DNA from: Roseomonas fluvialis
GTDB taxonomy: Bacteria > Pseudomonadota > Alphaproteobacteria > Acetobacterales > Acetobacteraceae
Length of the DNA: 64,000 bases
Direction of reading: 5' to 3'
Assembly (NCBI RefSeq): GCF_022846615.1
Contig: NZ_AP025637.1
Location: 372,001-436,000 of the forward strand
Part shown: positions 1 through 7,610 of the stretch, piece by piece
Layout: the number at the start of each line of letters is the position of its first letter
How positions within the stretch are numbered: the first letter of the stretch is position 1
Position numbers and translations under genes: made by a program
The notes under the pieces: generated by a model
What the model was told of the DNA's origin: nothing
Seen by the model: only the letters and a program-made list of their open reading frames with translations
Database searches by the model: none

Positions 1-219
1 CGCAATGCCGGAAGCGATCACAGCGTCCAGAAGTGCGCGGCGTTCGTCGGAGGAGAAGGAATTCGCCTCGCCCGTCGTGCCGAGCATCGCTACGCCATCG
101 CAGCCCTCGGCCAGCAGGCGGCGGCAATGCGTGACGAACAGCGCGGCGTCGGGCGTGCCCTGCGCGGTCACCGGGGTCAGTGCGGCGCAAAACACGCCGC
201 GCGGGTGCAGCGCGGTCAT
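1..219 (-). CDS. DapA-family aldolase/synthase, N-terminal part (cut by window edge)
   Basis: The first 73 residues of a dihydrodipicolinate synthase-family TIM-barrel protein are present; the rest lies outside the window. The N-terminus reads GVFCAALTPVT, followed by the family substrate loop GTTGEANSFS at about residues 48-57, the usual place for the GTTGE motif in DapA, N-acetylneuraminate lyase and 2-keto-3-deoxy acid aldolases. The catalytic lysine is not in the window, so the substrate cannot be read. The ATG shares a 4-bp ATGA overlap with the stop of the sialidase-like gene upstream, so it is translationally coupled in an acid-sugar operon. A 2-keto acid aldolase or N-acetylneuraminate lyase-like role is more likely than lysine biosynthesis. 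That is inference from context. Confidence 0.85.
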   Translation of the reverse strand, partial: MTALHPRGVFCAALTPVTAQGTPDAALFVTHCRRLLAEGCDGVAMLGTTGEANSFSSDERRALLDAVIASGIA

Positions 220-1397
220 GCGGTCTCGCCCGCCGCCCAGTCGGGTGCGACGCGCACGTATTTGATGGCCTGGCGCCAGTAGGTGTAGGCGATGTGCAAC
301 GCGCCGTCGGGCGTCTGGCAAAGCGATGGGTACGAAAACTCCCGGTTCAGCCGGTCCTTCGAATTGTTGGTCATGCAGTAGCCGTCGCCAATCTCGAGGG
401 CGCGCCGCACCGGCCAGGTGCGGCCCTGGTCGGCCGAAATCGCCAGCGTCATCGGTGCCCGCGGCGCGCCCCAGAAGGCGCTGCGGCCGGTCGGCGGCGC
501 GGCGGGCGCCAGGTCCTCGCCGCCGATGTCGTCATACAGCGACAGCCGCCGCCCGGTCGCATCCGCCGCGCTCGAATGGTTGTAGACCATCGCAAGGCGC
601 CCATCGGTGAGCCGCGTCGCCATCACCGAGGAATTGTTGTTTGGCAGTTCCGTTCGCACCGGCGCCGACCAGCTCCGTCCGCCATCCGGTGACCGGCTGA
701 CGTAGACAAAATCTGCCCAGCGGCTGCGATAGAACGCGGCCAGCGTGCCGTCGCGCAGGTCGACGATGCTCATGTGCACGCAGCCGGTGCTGGCGGGCAC
801 GGCGTGTTCTATCCAGGTCGTGCCGGCATCGGTGGAGATCATCACCGAACTGGTGTCGAGGTCCCCCGTCCAGGCGCCAGCCGGTGGCTTGGTGCAGCGC
901 CAGATCGGCAGCAGCCAGTCGCCGTTGTCCAGCACCACGATCGGACTGCGGATGAAGGTGCCGAAGCCGGGCTGTTCGCCGAACAGCGTCTCGATCGGGC
1001 CCCAACTGCGCCCACCATCGTTCGAGATGCGGCGGCGGATGATGGCGGTATCCTGGTTGCCCGAGACCTGTGCGGTCCAGAGCAGCCAGATCTTGCCGTC
1101 CGGCGCACGGAACAGCAGCGGGTTTTGCTCCGATCGCATCGGGTCGTCCGACAGCCTTTCGGCCGGTGACCAGCGATCCGCGCCCGCGGCCAGGCGCGAG
1201 AAATGTATGGAGATGTCCGGCACCCCTTCCTGCGTCCCACCGAACCACACGCACCCCATGTCGCCGCCCGGCAGCGGCAGCAGGAAGGCCGCGTGGTTCT
1301 GTACGCAGGGGGTCGGGATGAAGGCCTCGATGCGCGCCGGATCGCCAGGCGCGGGGGCCAAGGTCTCGGGACGGTCGATCACGCCGGCGTCGGGCAT
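216..1397 (-). CDS. Sialidase/BNR-repeat family protein, cytosolic
   Basis: This 393-residue protein is a six-bladed propeller of the exo-sialidase (BNR) superfamily. Four Asp-box motifs (SxDxGxxW type) are visible: SNDGGRSW at about 125-132, STDAGTTW at 188-195, SPDGGRSW at 236-243 and SADQGRTW at 321-328. I see no signal peptide and no lipobox, unlike most secreted sialidases, so the protein probably stays in the cytoplasm. The frame is open further upstream, but the ATG at 1397 is chosen because it lies 10 bp after the alcohol dehydrogenase stop. Its neighbours are a DapA-type aldolase, iron alcohol dehydrogenase, PdxA2 and an acid-sugar kinase, suggesting release or hydrolysis of a sugar-acid conjugate. 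True sialidase activity is uncertain; many such proteins in proteobacterial sugar operons are untested. Confidence 0.85.
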   Translation of the reverse strand: MPDAGVIDRPETLAPAPGDPARIEAFIPTPCVQNHAAFLLPLPGGDMGCVWFGGTQEGVPDISIHFSRLAAGADRWSPAERLSDDPMRSEQNPLLFRAPDGKIWLLWTAQVSGNQDTAIIRRRISNDGGRSWGPIETLFGEQPGFGTFIRSPIVVLDNGDWLLPIWRCTKPPAGAWTGDLDTSSVMISTDAGTTWIEHAVPASTGCVHMSIVDLRDGTLAAFYRSRWADFVYVSRSPDGGRSWSAPVRTELPNNNSSVMATRLTDGRLAMVYNHSSAADATGRRLSLYDDIGGEDLAPAAPPTGRSAFWGAPRAPMTLAISADQGRTWPVRRALEIGDGYCMTNNSKDRLNREFSYPSLCQTPDGALHIAYTYWRQAIKYVRVAPDWAAGETA

Positions 1398-1407
1398 GGG
1401 TGATTCC

Positions 1408-2529
1408 TCAGAAGGCGGAGCGATACATCGCGAGAATGTCCTCGCGGCGCATCTCGCGTGGGTTGTTGTCGAGCAGGCGGCGGATGGCATGCGCCTCGCT
1501 CGCCATCACGGGCAGGTCGTCCTCCGGCACATCGAGACGCGAGAGCCGCATCTCGATGCCGAGCGACGCGCACCAGCCATGGCTCGCCGCCAGCACGTCG
1601 GACGCGCCGCCGAGGCCGAGCGCGTGCAGCACCAGCGCCGTTTTCTCCGGTACCGCGGATGCGTTGAAGGCCAGCGTGTGGGGAAAGATCACGGCGCAGG
1701 CGAGGCCATGCGCGACATGGTGCCGCGTGCCCAGCGGATAGGCCACGGCATGCCCCGCCGTGGTGTTCACCGGGCCCAGGCAAAAGCCGCCATACAGCGA
1801 GGCGAGTGCAAGCCCGGCCCGCGCCTCGCGATCCGCTCCATCCGCAACCGCGCGCGCCAGGAAACGCCCGACCAGGCGGATGCCCTCCAGCGCATAGAGA
1901 TCGATCGTCGGGTGCGCGCGGCGGCTGGTGAACGCTTCCGCGCAATGCGCCAGCGCGTCGACGCCGGTCGCCGCCGTCACCGCTGCGGGCACGCTCAGCG
2001 TCAGGTCGGGGGCGACCACGGCGAGGTCGGCGATCATGTGGCGCGACTGCACCGCGAGCTTGTTCTGCGTCGCGGGGTCGGTCACCAGCGCGCGCGATCC
2101 CGCCTCGCTGCCCGTGCCGGACGTGGTCGAGACCTGCGCAAGTGCGACGCGGCGGCCCGCCACCTTTTCCGGCCCCACTACCTCGTGCAGCGTCTGCCCG
2201 CTGCCGGGCAGCACGGCGACCAGCTTCGCGAGATCCATCGCGCTGCCGCCGCCGAAGCCCACCACCAGCTGCGGCTGCACGCAATCCGCCAGCGCCAGCG
2301 CGGCATCGAGGTTCGCGATGTCGGGCTCCGGCTTCACCGTGCCGAATACGCTCACCTCGCCCGGCAGGCCAAGCAGATCCACGCGCGCCGCGTTGAAGCC
2401 GCCGGCGACGACGAGGCTACGTGTGATGCCGCGCTCGCGGGCCCAGGGGCCGATCGCGTCCACCTGCCCGGGCCCGAAGGCGATGCGCGCCGGGCGATCG
2501 AGGTCGATGGGTCGCAGCAGGTCGGTCAT
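1408..2529 (-). CDS. Iron-containing alcohol dehydrogenase (maleylacetate reductase-like)
   Basis: This 373-residue group III metal-dependent alcohol dehydrogenase has the NAD(P)-binding loop GFGGGSAMD at 91-99, the conserved TTSGTGSE at 135-142 and metal-ligand region GVDALAHCAEAF (D191, H195), with further histidines in the HHVAHG stretch. Length is normal for the family. It probably oxidises or reduces a hydroxy acid or aldehyde in the acid-sugar pathway of this operon. Its start overlaps the PdxA2 stop by 4 bp (ATGA), so the two are coupled. Maleylacetate reductases have the same fold, but no aromatic ring-cleavage genes are nearby, so an acid-sugar oxidoreductase is preferred. Confidence 0.88.
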   Translation of the reverse strand: MTDLLRPIDLDRPARIAFGPGQVDAIGPWARERGITRSLVVAGGFNAARVDLLGLPGEVSVFGTVKPEPDIANLDAALALADCVQPQLVVGFGGGSAMDLAKLVAVLPGSGQTLHEVVGPEKVAGRRVALAQVSTTSGTGSEAGSRALVTDPATQNKLAVQSRHMIADLAVVAPDLTLSVPAAVTAATGVDALAHCAEAFTSRRAHPTIDLYALEGIRLVGRFLARAVADGADREARAGLALASLYGGFCLGPVNTTAGHAVAYPLGTRHHVAHGLACAVIFPHTLAFNASAVPEKTALVLHALGLGGASDVLAASHGWCASLGIEMRLSRLDVPEDDLPVMASEAHAIRRLLDNNPREMRREDILAMYRSAF

Positions 2530-3554
2530 GCGTGGGTACCGTGCGACGCCAGCATTTCGGCGTATTCGATCGCCTCGATCAGACTGCGCTCGCTGGCGAT
2601 GCCGCGGCCGGCGATGTCAAAGGCGGTGCCGTGGTCGACCGAGGTGCGGATCACCGGCAGGCCGAGCGTGATGTTCACCCCCGACAGCGCATCCCATGTG
2701 CCAGTCGCAGGATCGACATGGAAGCCCAGCAGCTTCACCGGGATGTGCCCCTGGTCATGGTACATCGCGACCACCGCGTCGAACTGCCCGGCGCGCAGCT
2801 TCACGAAGACCGTGTCGCCCGGCACCGGACCGGTCACGCGCATCCCGTCCGCGACCGCCTGCGCGATGGTCGGTGCGACGACGTCGATATCCTGCCGTCC
2901 GAACAACCCGCCCTCGCCGGCATGAGGGTTCAGTGCCGCCACGGCGATGTGCGGGTGCGCGATGCCCAGGCTGCGCAGCGCCTGCTGAGTCAGGTCCAGC
3001 ACCAGCCGGATACGCTGCGGCGTGACGCGCTTCGGCACCTCCTCCAGTGCGCAATGGGTTGTGACGTGGCTGACCCGCATGTTGCCGTGCGCGAGCAGCA
3101 TGACGCTGCCCTTCACACCGGTCAGTTCGGCCAGCATCTCGGTATGGCCGGCATAGTGGTAGCCGGCCTTGTTTAGCGCTTCCTTGTTCAGCGGTGCCGT
3201 CACGATCGCGCCGACACGGCCCGCCTGCGCGAGGCGCACGCCGTGTTCGACCGCGAGGTAGGCGAAACGCCCCGCATCGGCCGAGAGCACGCCGGGTTCG
3301 ATCGGCGCGCCTTCCGGCCCAGCCTGCAGGAAGGCCAGCCCCGGCCAGTCGGCGTCCGCCGCGACCTCGGGCAGCGCGAGCTCCGGCGTCAGCGCGGCCC
3401 GCGCACGATCCAGCGCGGTGCCACTGCCGATCACCAGCAACCGCAGCGAGCCCTCCGCGATTCGATCGTGCAACGCGCGGCAGGCCTTCACGATGATCTC
3501 GGGCCCGATGCCGGCGGGATCGCCCATGGTGATCGCGAGGTGGCGGGGCGTCAT
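2526..3554 (-). CDS. pdxA2: PdxA2-type 4-phospho-acid-sugar dehydrogenase (4-hydroxythreonine-4-phosphate dehydrogenase family)
   Basis: This 342-residue PdxA-family protein begins with MTPRHLAITMGDPAGIGPE. The metal-binding histidines are in place: GHTEM (H137), NPHAGE (H211) and YHDQGH (H266). In vitamin B6 synthesis PdxA oxidises 4-phosphohydroxythreonine. The PdxA2 branch, found beside DUF1537 kinases, oxidatively decarboxylates D-threonate or related 4-phosphates to dihydroxyacetone phosphate. Here the gene overlaps the DUF1537 kinase by 4 bp and no pyridoxine genes are nearby, so the catabolic role is favoured. Sequence alone does not tell PdxA from PdxA2 with certainty. Confidence 0.88.
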   Translation of the reverse strand: MTPRHLAITMGDPAGIGPEIIVKACRALHDRIAEGSLRLLVIGSGTALDRARAALTPELALPEVAADADWPGLAFLQAGPEGAPIEPGVLSADAGRFAYLAVEHGVRLAQAGRVGAIVTAPLNKEALNKAGYHYAGHTEMLAELTGVKGSVMLLAHGNMRVSHVTTHCALEEVPKRVTPQRIRLVLDLTQQALRSLGIAHPHIAVAALNPHAGEGGLFGRQDIDVVAPTIAQAVADGMRVTGPVPGDTVFVKLRAGQFDAVVAMYHDQGHIPVKLLGFHVDPATGTWDALSGVNITLGLPVIRTSVDHGTAFDIAGRGIASERSLIEAIEYAEMLASHGTHA

Positions 3555-4654
3555 GCAGGAATGCTCCGGAAGGTCGGAAGGGAGTCGGTGAGCAGGTCAC
3601 GCCACAGCGCGTCGCCGCCGAAGGCGCCGGACTTCGAGACGACGGGCACGCCGTCCCAGGCGCCGCCGCGCATCACGGAGCGTGGCACGCCAGGCTGCAC
3701 GATGCCCACGGCGTCGAGCCCGCCGGCGCCGAGCGCATCGCAGATCGCGCGCAACGTCTCCCCGCCGGCGGCAACCAGCGTGCCAGGCCGCGGCAGGCGC
3801 CGCGTCAGACCAGCCAGGGTCGCGGCGATGCGTCGCGCCGCCTCGGCGCGGTCGAGGCCGTCGGGCAGCAGGACGCGCACCATCGCGGCGCCGATCGTGT
3901 CCAGCCTGCATGCCACCGCGGCCGTGTCGTCACCGGCCCCGATCGCGATGCTGCTCGCGCCGCACGCAGCAAGCTGCCGTGCAGTCGCCACCTGGTCCGA
4001 TCCGAACAACCCGAGCACCGGGCCACGCAGCGCCGTGTCCACCGACGCGGCCGAGGTGCCGGCCAGCGCGCGCGCCAGGCCGCCGCTGCCGCACCACAGC
4101 ACCGGGCCGTCCGCCCGGCGGCCAAGGTCGACGATGCGCGCGAGGTCGGCATCCTGGTCCGCATCGAAGACCGCCAGGCCCGGCGGCAGCGGAGCGAAGG
4201 GATCGCCGCGCAGCACCTGCAGGCCTTCCACGGTGAGCAGCGTCGCAAGGTCCGGCGCCACCGGGGCAAAGGACGCATCCGACTGCCGCGCCAGCACCCG
4301 CCCGCCGCGCATGATGCGCCCCTGCGCCGGAAACGCGGGTGCCAGCACGACATGCCGCCACGGCGCCGCCGCCATACAGGCCGCGAGCTCCGCCGCGACA
4401 TGCCCGCGCAGCAGGCTGTCGATCTTCTTGAAGGCGATGTCGCCGCCGCGCAGTGCGGGCGCGACCGTGCGCAGCCTCGCCACCGCGGCATCGCGTGACG
4501 CCTCGCGCGTGCCGGCATCGATCGCGACGCTGCCCGTTGGCGCAACGTCGTGCCAGCGCACCGGCACCGCGCCGCACAGCCCGGTCAGCTCGGCCGCCGA
4601 ATCCAAGGCGCCCGTGAGGTCGTCTGCGATCAGGCGCAGCACCGGGCGCGTCAT
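3551..4654 (-). CDS. Four-carbon acid sugar kinase family protein (DUF1537)
   Basis: This 367-residue protein opens with LRLIADDLTGALDSA, the DUF1537 N-terminal substrate-domain signature (DDLTGALD at about 11-18). A glycine-rich nucleotide-binding segment, VAAGGETLRA, lies near the C-terminus. Members phosphorylate D-threonate, D-erythronate or L-threonate at O4 with ATP. The protein is shorter than the roughly 410-430 residues common in the family, but both domains appear present. It overlaps the IclR gene upstream and PdxA2 downstream by 4 bp each, giving a kinase followed by a dehydrogenase, the order used for acid-sugar catabolism to dihydroxyacetone phosphate. Which four-carbon acid it uses is not decidable here. 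Confidence 0.85.
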   Translation of the reverse strand: MTRPVLRLIADDLTGALDSAAELTGLCGAVPVRWHDVAPTGSVAIDAGTREASRDAAVARLRTVAPALRGGDIAFKKIDSLLRGHVAAELAACMAAAPWRHVVLAPAFPAQGRIMRGGRVLARQSDASFAPVAPDLATLLTVEGLQVLRGDPFAPLPPGLAVFDADQDADLARIVDLGRRADGPVLWCGSGGLARALAGTSAASVDTALRGPVLGLFGSDQVATARQLAACGASSIAIGAGDDTAAVACRLDTIGAAMVRVLLPDGLDRAEAARRIAATLAGLTRRLPRPGTLVAAGGETLRAICDALGAGGLDAVGIVQPGVPRSVMRGGAWDGVPVVSKSGAFGGDALWRDLLTDSLPTFRSIPA

Positions 4655-5478
4655 GGGCCGCGCCTACCCGCCCCGATGGTGCCGAGCGATAGGCGCAGCG
4701 CAGTGCCGAGTTCCGCCGCCAGCGCGCAGGCGCGTGGCGCGGTCAGCGCGATGAAGTCGGGCAGCGGCAGCCGGTCGCCGCCGATGGTCAGGCTCACCCC
4801 CGCGACCGGCGCGCCCTGTGCGTCGAGCACCGGCGCCGCGACGGTGCGCAGCCCATAGGCGTTCTCCCCATCCGAGACCGCATAGCCCCGCGCCCGCACC
4901 TCATCGAGCCGCACGAGCAGCGCATCGAGGTCCGTCACCGTGCGGTCCGAGAGCTTGACCCGAGGCACGCTGCCGAGCTGCGCGACCTGCTCCTCGCGGG
5001 GCAGCCAGGCCATGATCGCCTGACCGAGCGCGGTGGCATAGGCGCCGATGCGCGTGCCCGGGCGGCGCACCACGCCGTGGCGTTCGAGCCCTGCCTCGAC
5101 GCGCGCCAGGTAGATCACTTCGCCCTTCTCCAGCACGCCGAGGGAGCCGGCATCGGCCACGTCCGGCACAAGTTCGCGCAGCAGGGGGCGGGCATGGGTG
5201 GGGAGGTCGCCGGCGGATAGCGCGGAATAGCCGAGCTCCAGGCATTTCAGCGTGAGGCGGAAGCGGCGGCCCTCCGGCACGGGGCGCAGGTAGCCGAGGC
5301 CGAGCAGCGTGTGGACGAGGCGGAAGGCGGTGCCGCGGTCATGCCCGGTGATCGCGGCGACCTCGGCCAGGGTCAGCTCCGGCCGGTCGGGGCCGAAGGC
5401 CTTCAGCACGGCGAAGGCCTTGGCGACGGACTGGACCAGGTTCTTCGGGTTCTCGACGCGGCCTTGCGTGCCGTCCAC
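4651..5478 (-). CDS. IclR-family transcriptional regulator
   Basis: This 275-residue IclR protein has an N-terminal winged helix (about 13-70, with TLAEVAAITGHDRGTAFRLV as the recognition helices) and a C-terminal effector domain (about 85-265). The open frame runs further upstream, but the GTG at 5478 is preferred: it follows a GGGAGG ribosome-binding sequence by about 10 bp and gives the normal family length. The regulator is the first gene of the acid-sugar operon, with its stop overlapping the kinase ATG. Three TGTTCG-type half sites lie just upstream, so it probably controls its own operon and perhaps the divergent SDR gene. The effector is presumably a sugar acid, by context only. Confidence 0.88.
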   Translation of the reverse strand: MDGTQGRVENPKNLVQSVAKAFAVLKAFGPDRPELTLAEVAAITGHDRGTAFRLVHTLLGLGYLRPVPEGRRFRLTLKCLELGYSALSAGDLPTHARPLLRELVPDVADAGSLGVLEKGEVIYLARVEAGLERHGVVRRPGTRIGAYATALGQAIMAWLPREEQVAQLGSVPRVKLSDRTVTDLDALLVRLDEVRARGYAVSDGENAYGLRTVAAPVLDAQGAPVAGVSLTIGGDRLPLPDFIALTAPRACALAAELGTALRLSLGTIGAGRRGP

Positions 5479-5499
5479 CGCCGCTTGCCCTCCCGTCAA

Positions 5500-5524
5500 T
5501 GTTCGGAATGCGAACACTTGTTCG
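5500..5524. promoter_or_regulatory. Candidate IclR operator: inverted repeat plus third half site
   Basis: The sequence holds TGTTCG (5500-5505), a 5-bp spacer, CGAACA (5511-5516), then another TGTTCG (5519-5524). It sits between the IclR start and the divergent SDR gene, where an autoregulatory operator is expected. IclR proteins bind short palindromes as dimers or tetramers. Assignment to this regulator is inference. Confidence 0.55.
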
Positions 5525-5598
5525 ATTAGTGGTGAATTGCTATCCGCACCTCCAGCGCGCGTCAAGCGCGTCGGACCCCCCGCGGGAGAAGCTGCCGG

Positions 5599-6288
5599 AT
5601 GCCGATCGAGACCAGCGCGGGCCACGCGATCGTCACCGGCGCGAGTTCCGGCATCGGCGCCGCCATCACCGCGCGGCTGCTGCTCGAGGGCTGGCGCGTC
5701 ACCGGGCTGAGCCGGAGCGATCCCGGCTTGGACCACGCGCACTACGATCACCGGACCGTCGATCTCCTGAACGCGGCCGCGCTCGAGCCGGCGGTCGCGG
5801 GCCTGCGGCCCACGGCCTTCATCCATGCCGCCGGGCTGATGCGCGGTGGCGTCGTCGGCGCCCTGGATGTCGAGGCGGGGCGCCTGCTGTGGCGGCTACA
5901 TGTGGATGCCGCGATGCTGCTCGCGAACCTGCTGGTGCCGCGCATGCCGGATGGCGGACGCATCGTGCTGGTCGGCAGCCGTACCGCGGCGGGCGCCCTT
6001 GGGCGCAGCCAGTATGCCGCGACCAAGGCGGCGCTCGTCGCGATGGTGCGGTCCTGGGCGATCGAACTCGCCGCTCGCGGCATCACGGCGAATGTGGTGG
6101 CACCGGCTGCGACCGACACGCCGATGCTGCGCGACCCGGCGCGGGCGGGCGTGGCGCCGAAGCTGCCACCGATCGGGCGCTACATTCGTCCCGAGGAGGT
6201 CGCCGCGCTCACGGCGTTCCTGCTGGGGCCTGAGGCAGGCGCCATCACGGGCCAGCAGTTGCTGATCTGCGGCGGCAGTTCGCTCTGA
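5599..6288 (+). CDS. SDR-family oxidoreductase
   Basis: This 229-residue classical short-chain dehydrogenase has the cofactor loop TGASSGIG at 13-20, the catalytic serine in VGS (S127) and the YAATK motif (Y139, K143). A GGGAGAAG ribosome-binding sequence precedes the ATG. It is transcribed divergently from the IclR-led acid-sugar operon and shares the region with the IclR-type inverted repeat. It therefore probably oxidises a sugar or sugar acid feeding that pathway, for example a lactone-forming or 3-hydroxy acid step. The cofactor and substrate cannot be read from the sequence. Confidence 0.88.
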   Translation: MPIETSAGHAIVTGASSGIGAAITARLLLEGWRVTGLSRSDPGLDHAHYDHRTVDLLNAAALEPAVAGLRPTAFIHAAGLMRGGVVGALDVEAGRLLWRLHVDAAMLLANLLVPRMPDGGRIVLVGSRTAAGALGRSQYAATKAALVAMVRSWAIELAARGITANVVAPAATDTPMLRDPARAGVAPKLPPIGRYIRPEEVAALTAFLLGPEAGAITGQQLLICGGSSL

Positions 6289-6648
6289 CTGGGCCGAGGG
6301 CAACGGCTCTGTCCGTCGACCGGAGATGTCGATTGATGCACCGGCGAACGCGCTCCGCTGGACCGCCTGTCGGTGCACGGTGTGCTGCGCATTGCTGCCA
6401 GGGCGTTTCGATCGCTGGTTTTCGCTGGCGCAGCGATGGGAACCGGGGGGGCGAGTTTCTCTGCGACCGCGGGATATGGTTGCGGCTCACGTCGGCTCAG
6501 GCAGGCACCGCCTTCGCGATGGTCGCCAGACGCAGGCTGTGATCGCGGGGCGGTTCAAGCGCGGCGGCTTCAACCGCAAGGCGGGCCATGTCACGAGCGG
6601 CGATGCCGTCGTACGAACCAGCGTTCCGGAACGGATTTCCGAAACACC
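6289..6648. other. Intergenic stretch with a gene-like orphan C-terminus on the minus strand
   Basis: No complete gene is visible. On the minus strand, about 6497-6612 reads in good local codon usage as a protein tail (SYDGIAARDMARLAVEAAAL and beyond, ending KAVPA at the stop at 6497). It has no start of its own that fits: upstream the frame runs into the antisense of the porin-like gene. It may be the remnant of a deleted gene; I do not recognise the family. Confidence 0.35.
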
Positions 6649-7533
6649 TCAGAAAATCAACGTCACCTGCGTGCGCAACTGCCATGTCGCGGCATCGTCC
6701 GGCCGCACCACGTTGTAGTACGCGCCGGCCAGCAGGTTCACCGGCAGCCGGCCCAACCGGATCACCCGCCCGACCTGGGCGCCGACCGGCACGGTCCAGG
6801 CATTGCTGCCACGCTCGAGCCAGTTCGCGGTGATGATGGGTGCGGTGCCGACGTACCAGCCTTCGCCGAAATTGTAGTTCACGAAGGGCTGCAGCAGGAA
6901 GTTGTTGTACTGCGTGCCGCCGCGCCCCGAGGTGCCGCCGAACGACCACACGTTGTTGGCAAGCGCGCCGGCCACCCATGGCCCGCCCATGTAGACCAGC
7001 GCCGCCGTCGGCCCGCCGCCCCACACCGGCGAACCCAGCGAGCGGTCGCTTGCGGTCGGGATCTGCAGCACCGGCCCGACCGCCCAGAGCCATCCGTTCA
7101 CCGGCTTGGACGGCGACAGGAAGGCCGAGAAGGTGATCGGCCCGGATCCGAAGGGCACCGTGTCGGCGAATGGCTGGAAGGACGGGTTCCACACCAGCGG
7201 CAGGATGGTGCGGGTGATGATGTTCCAATCCTCGTTCACGTGGATCGGAATTACCGGCTGGATGTTGAGGATCTCCTGCGTGCCGTTGTTCGGACCGACG
7301 CGGAAGTTCGTGTTGGACTGGAACGGGAAGCTGTAGAGGTCGCCGATCGGGTTCTGCAGCTTCTTGGCGAGTTCCGTCGCGCTGGCCGACGATGCCGGCG
7401 GCGCGACGCCGGCGCGGGTGCGGACCTCGGGCTCGGGCGCCGCCGGCGACTGCGCCGATGCCGCCAGGGGCAGGCCGGTGCACAGCCCAAGTGCGAGCAG
7501 GAAGCGGACGGTGGGAAGCGCACGTCGTGTCAT
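6649..7533 (-). CDS. Putative outer-membrane transporter/porin-like protein ('neuromedin U'-type family)
   Basis: This 294-residue exported protein has the signal peptide MTRRALPTVRFLLALGLCTG ending near ASAQ. A conserved opening follows (LAKKLQNPIGDLYSFPFQSN, then NIQPVIPIHVNEDWNIITRT), then alternating beta-strand-like segments ending in an aromatic terminal residue (LIF), as in outer-membrane barrels. The family is often labelled transporter or, misleadingly, neuromedin U. The ATG at 7533 is chosen because the signal peptide begins there. It is the last gene of an AraC/DUF1254/NHL block. A deletion derivative of the same family lies at 17787-18110. The transported molecule is unknown. Confidence 0.75.
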   Translation of the reverse strand: MTRRALPTVRFLLALGLCTGLPLAASAQSPAAPEPEVRTRAGVAPPASSASATELAKKLQNPIGDLYSFPFQSNTNFRVGPNNGTQEILNIQPVIPIHVNEDWNIITRTILPLVWNPSFQPFADTVPFGSGPITFSAFLSPSKPVNGWLWAVGPVLQIPTASDRSLGSPVWGGGPTAALVYMGGPWVAGALANNVWSFGGTSGRGGTQYNNFLLQPFVNYNFGEGWYVGTAPIITANWLERGSNAWTVPVGAQVGRVIRLGRLPVNLLAGAYYNVVRPDDAATWQLRTQVTLIF

Positions 7534-7610
7534 GGCCGATGCCTTGTGCCGTGTTGGGCCCGGCGCGCGGTTGCACCAGCGCGCCGGGGTCGATGGGAAC
7601 ATGCGCGGCG

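Noticed and set aside
745..2925. A very long plus-strand open frame opposite the sialidase/alcohol dehydrogenase/PdxA genes
   Set aside because: It is antisense to three clear genes, Arg/Ala/Gly-rich and without any motif; high GC leaves such frames open by chance.
6326..6718. A plus-strand frame with two cysteines near its start (CRCTVC) that recalls a formaldehyde-activating-enzyme zinc motif
   Set aside because: The motif is not followed by family sequence and the frame runs antisense into the porin-like gene.
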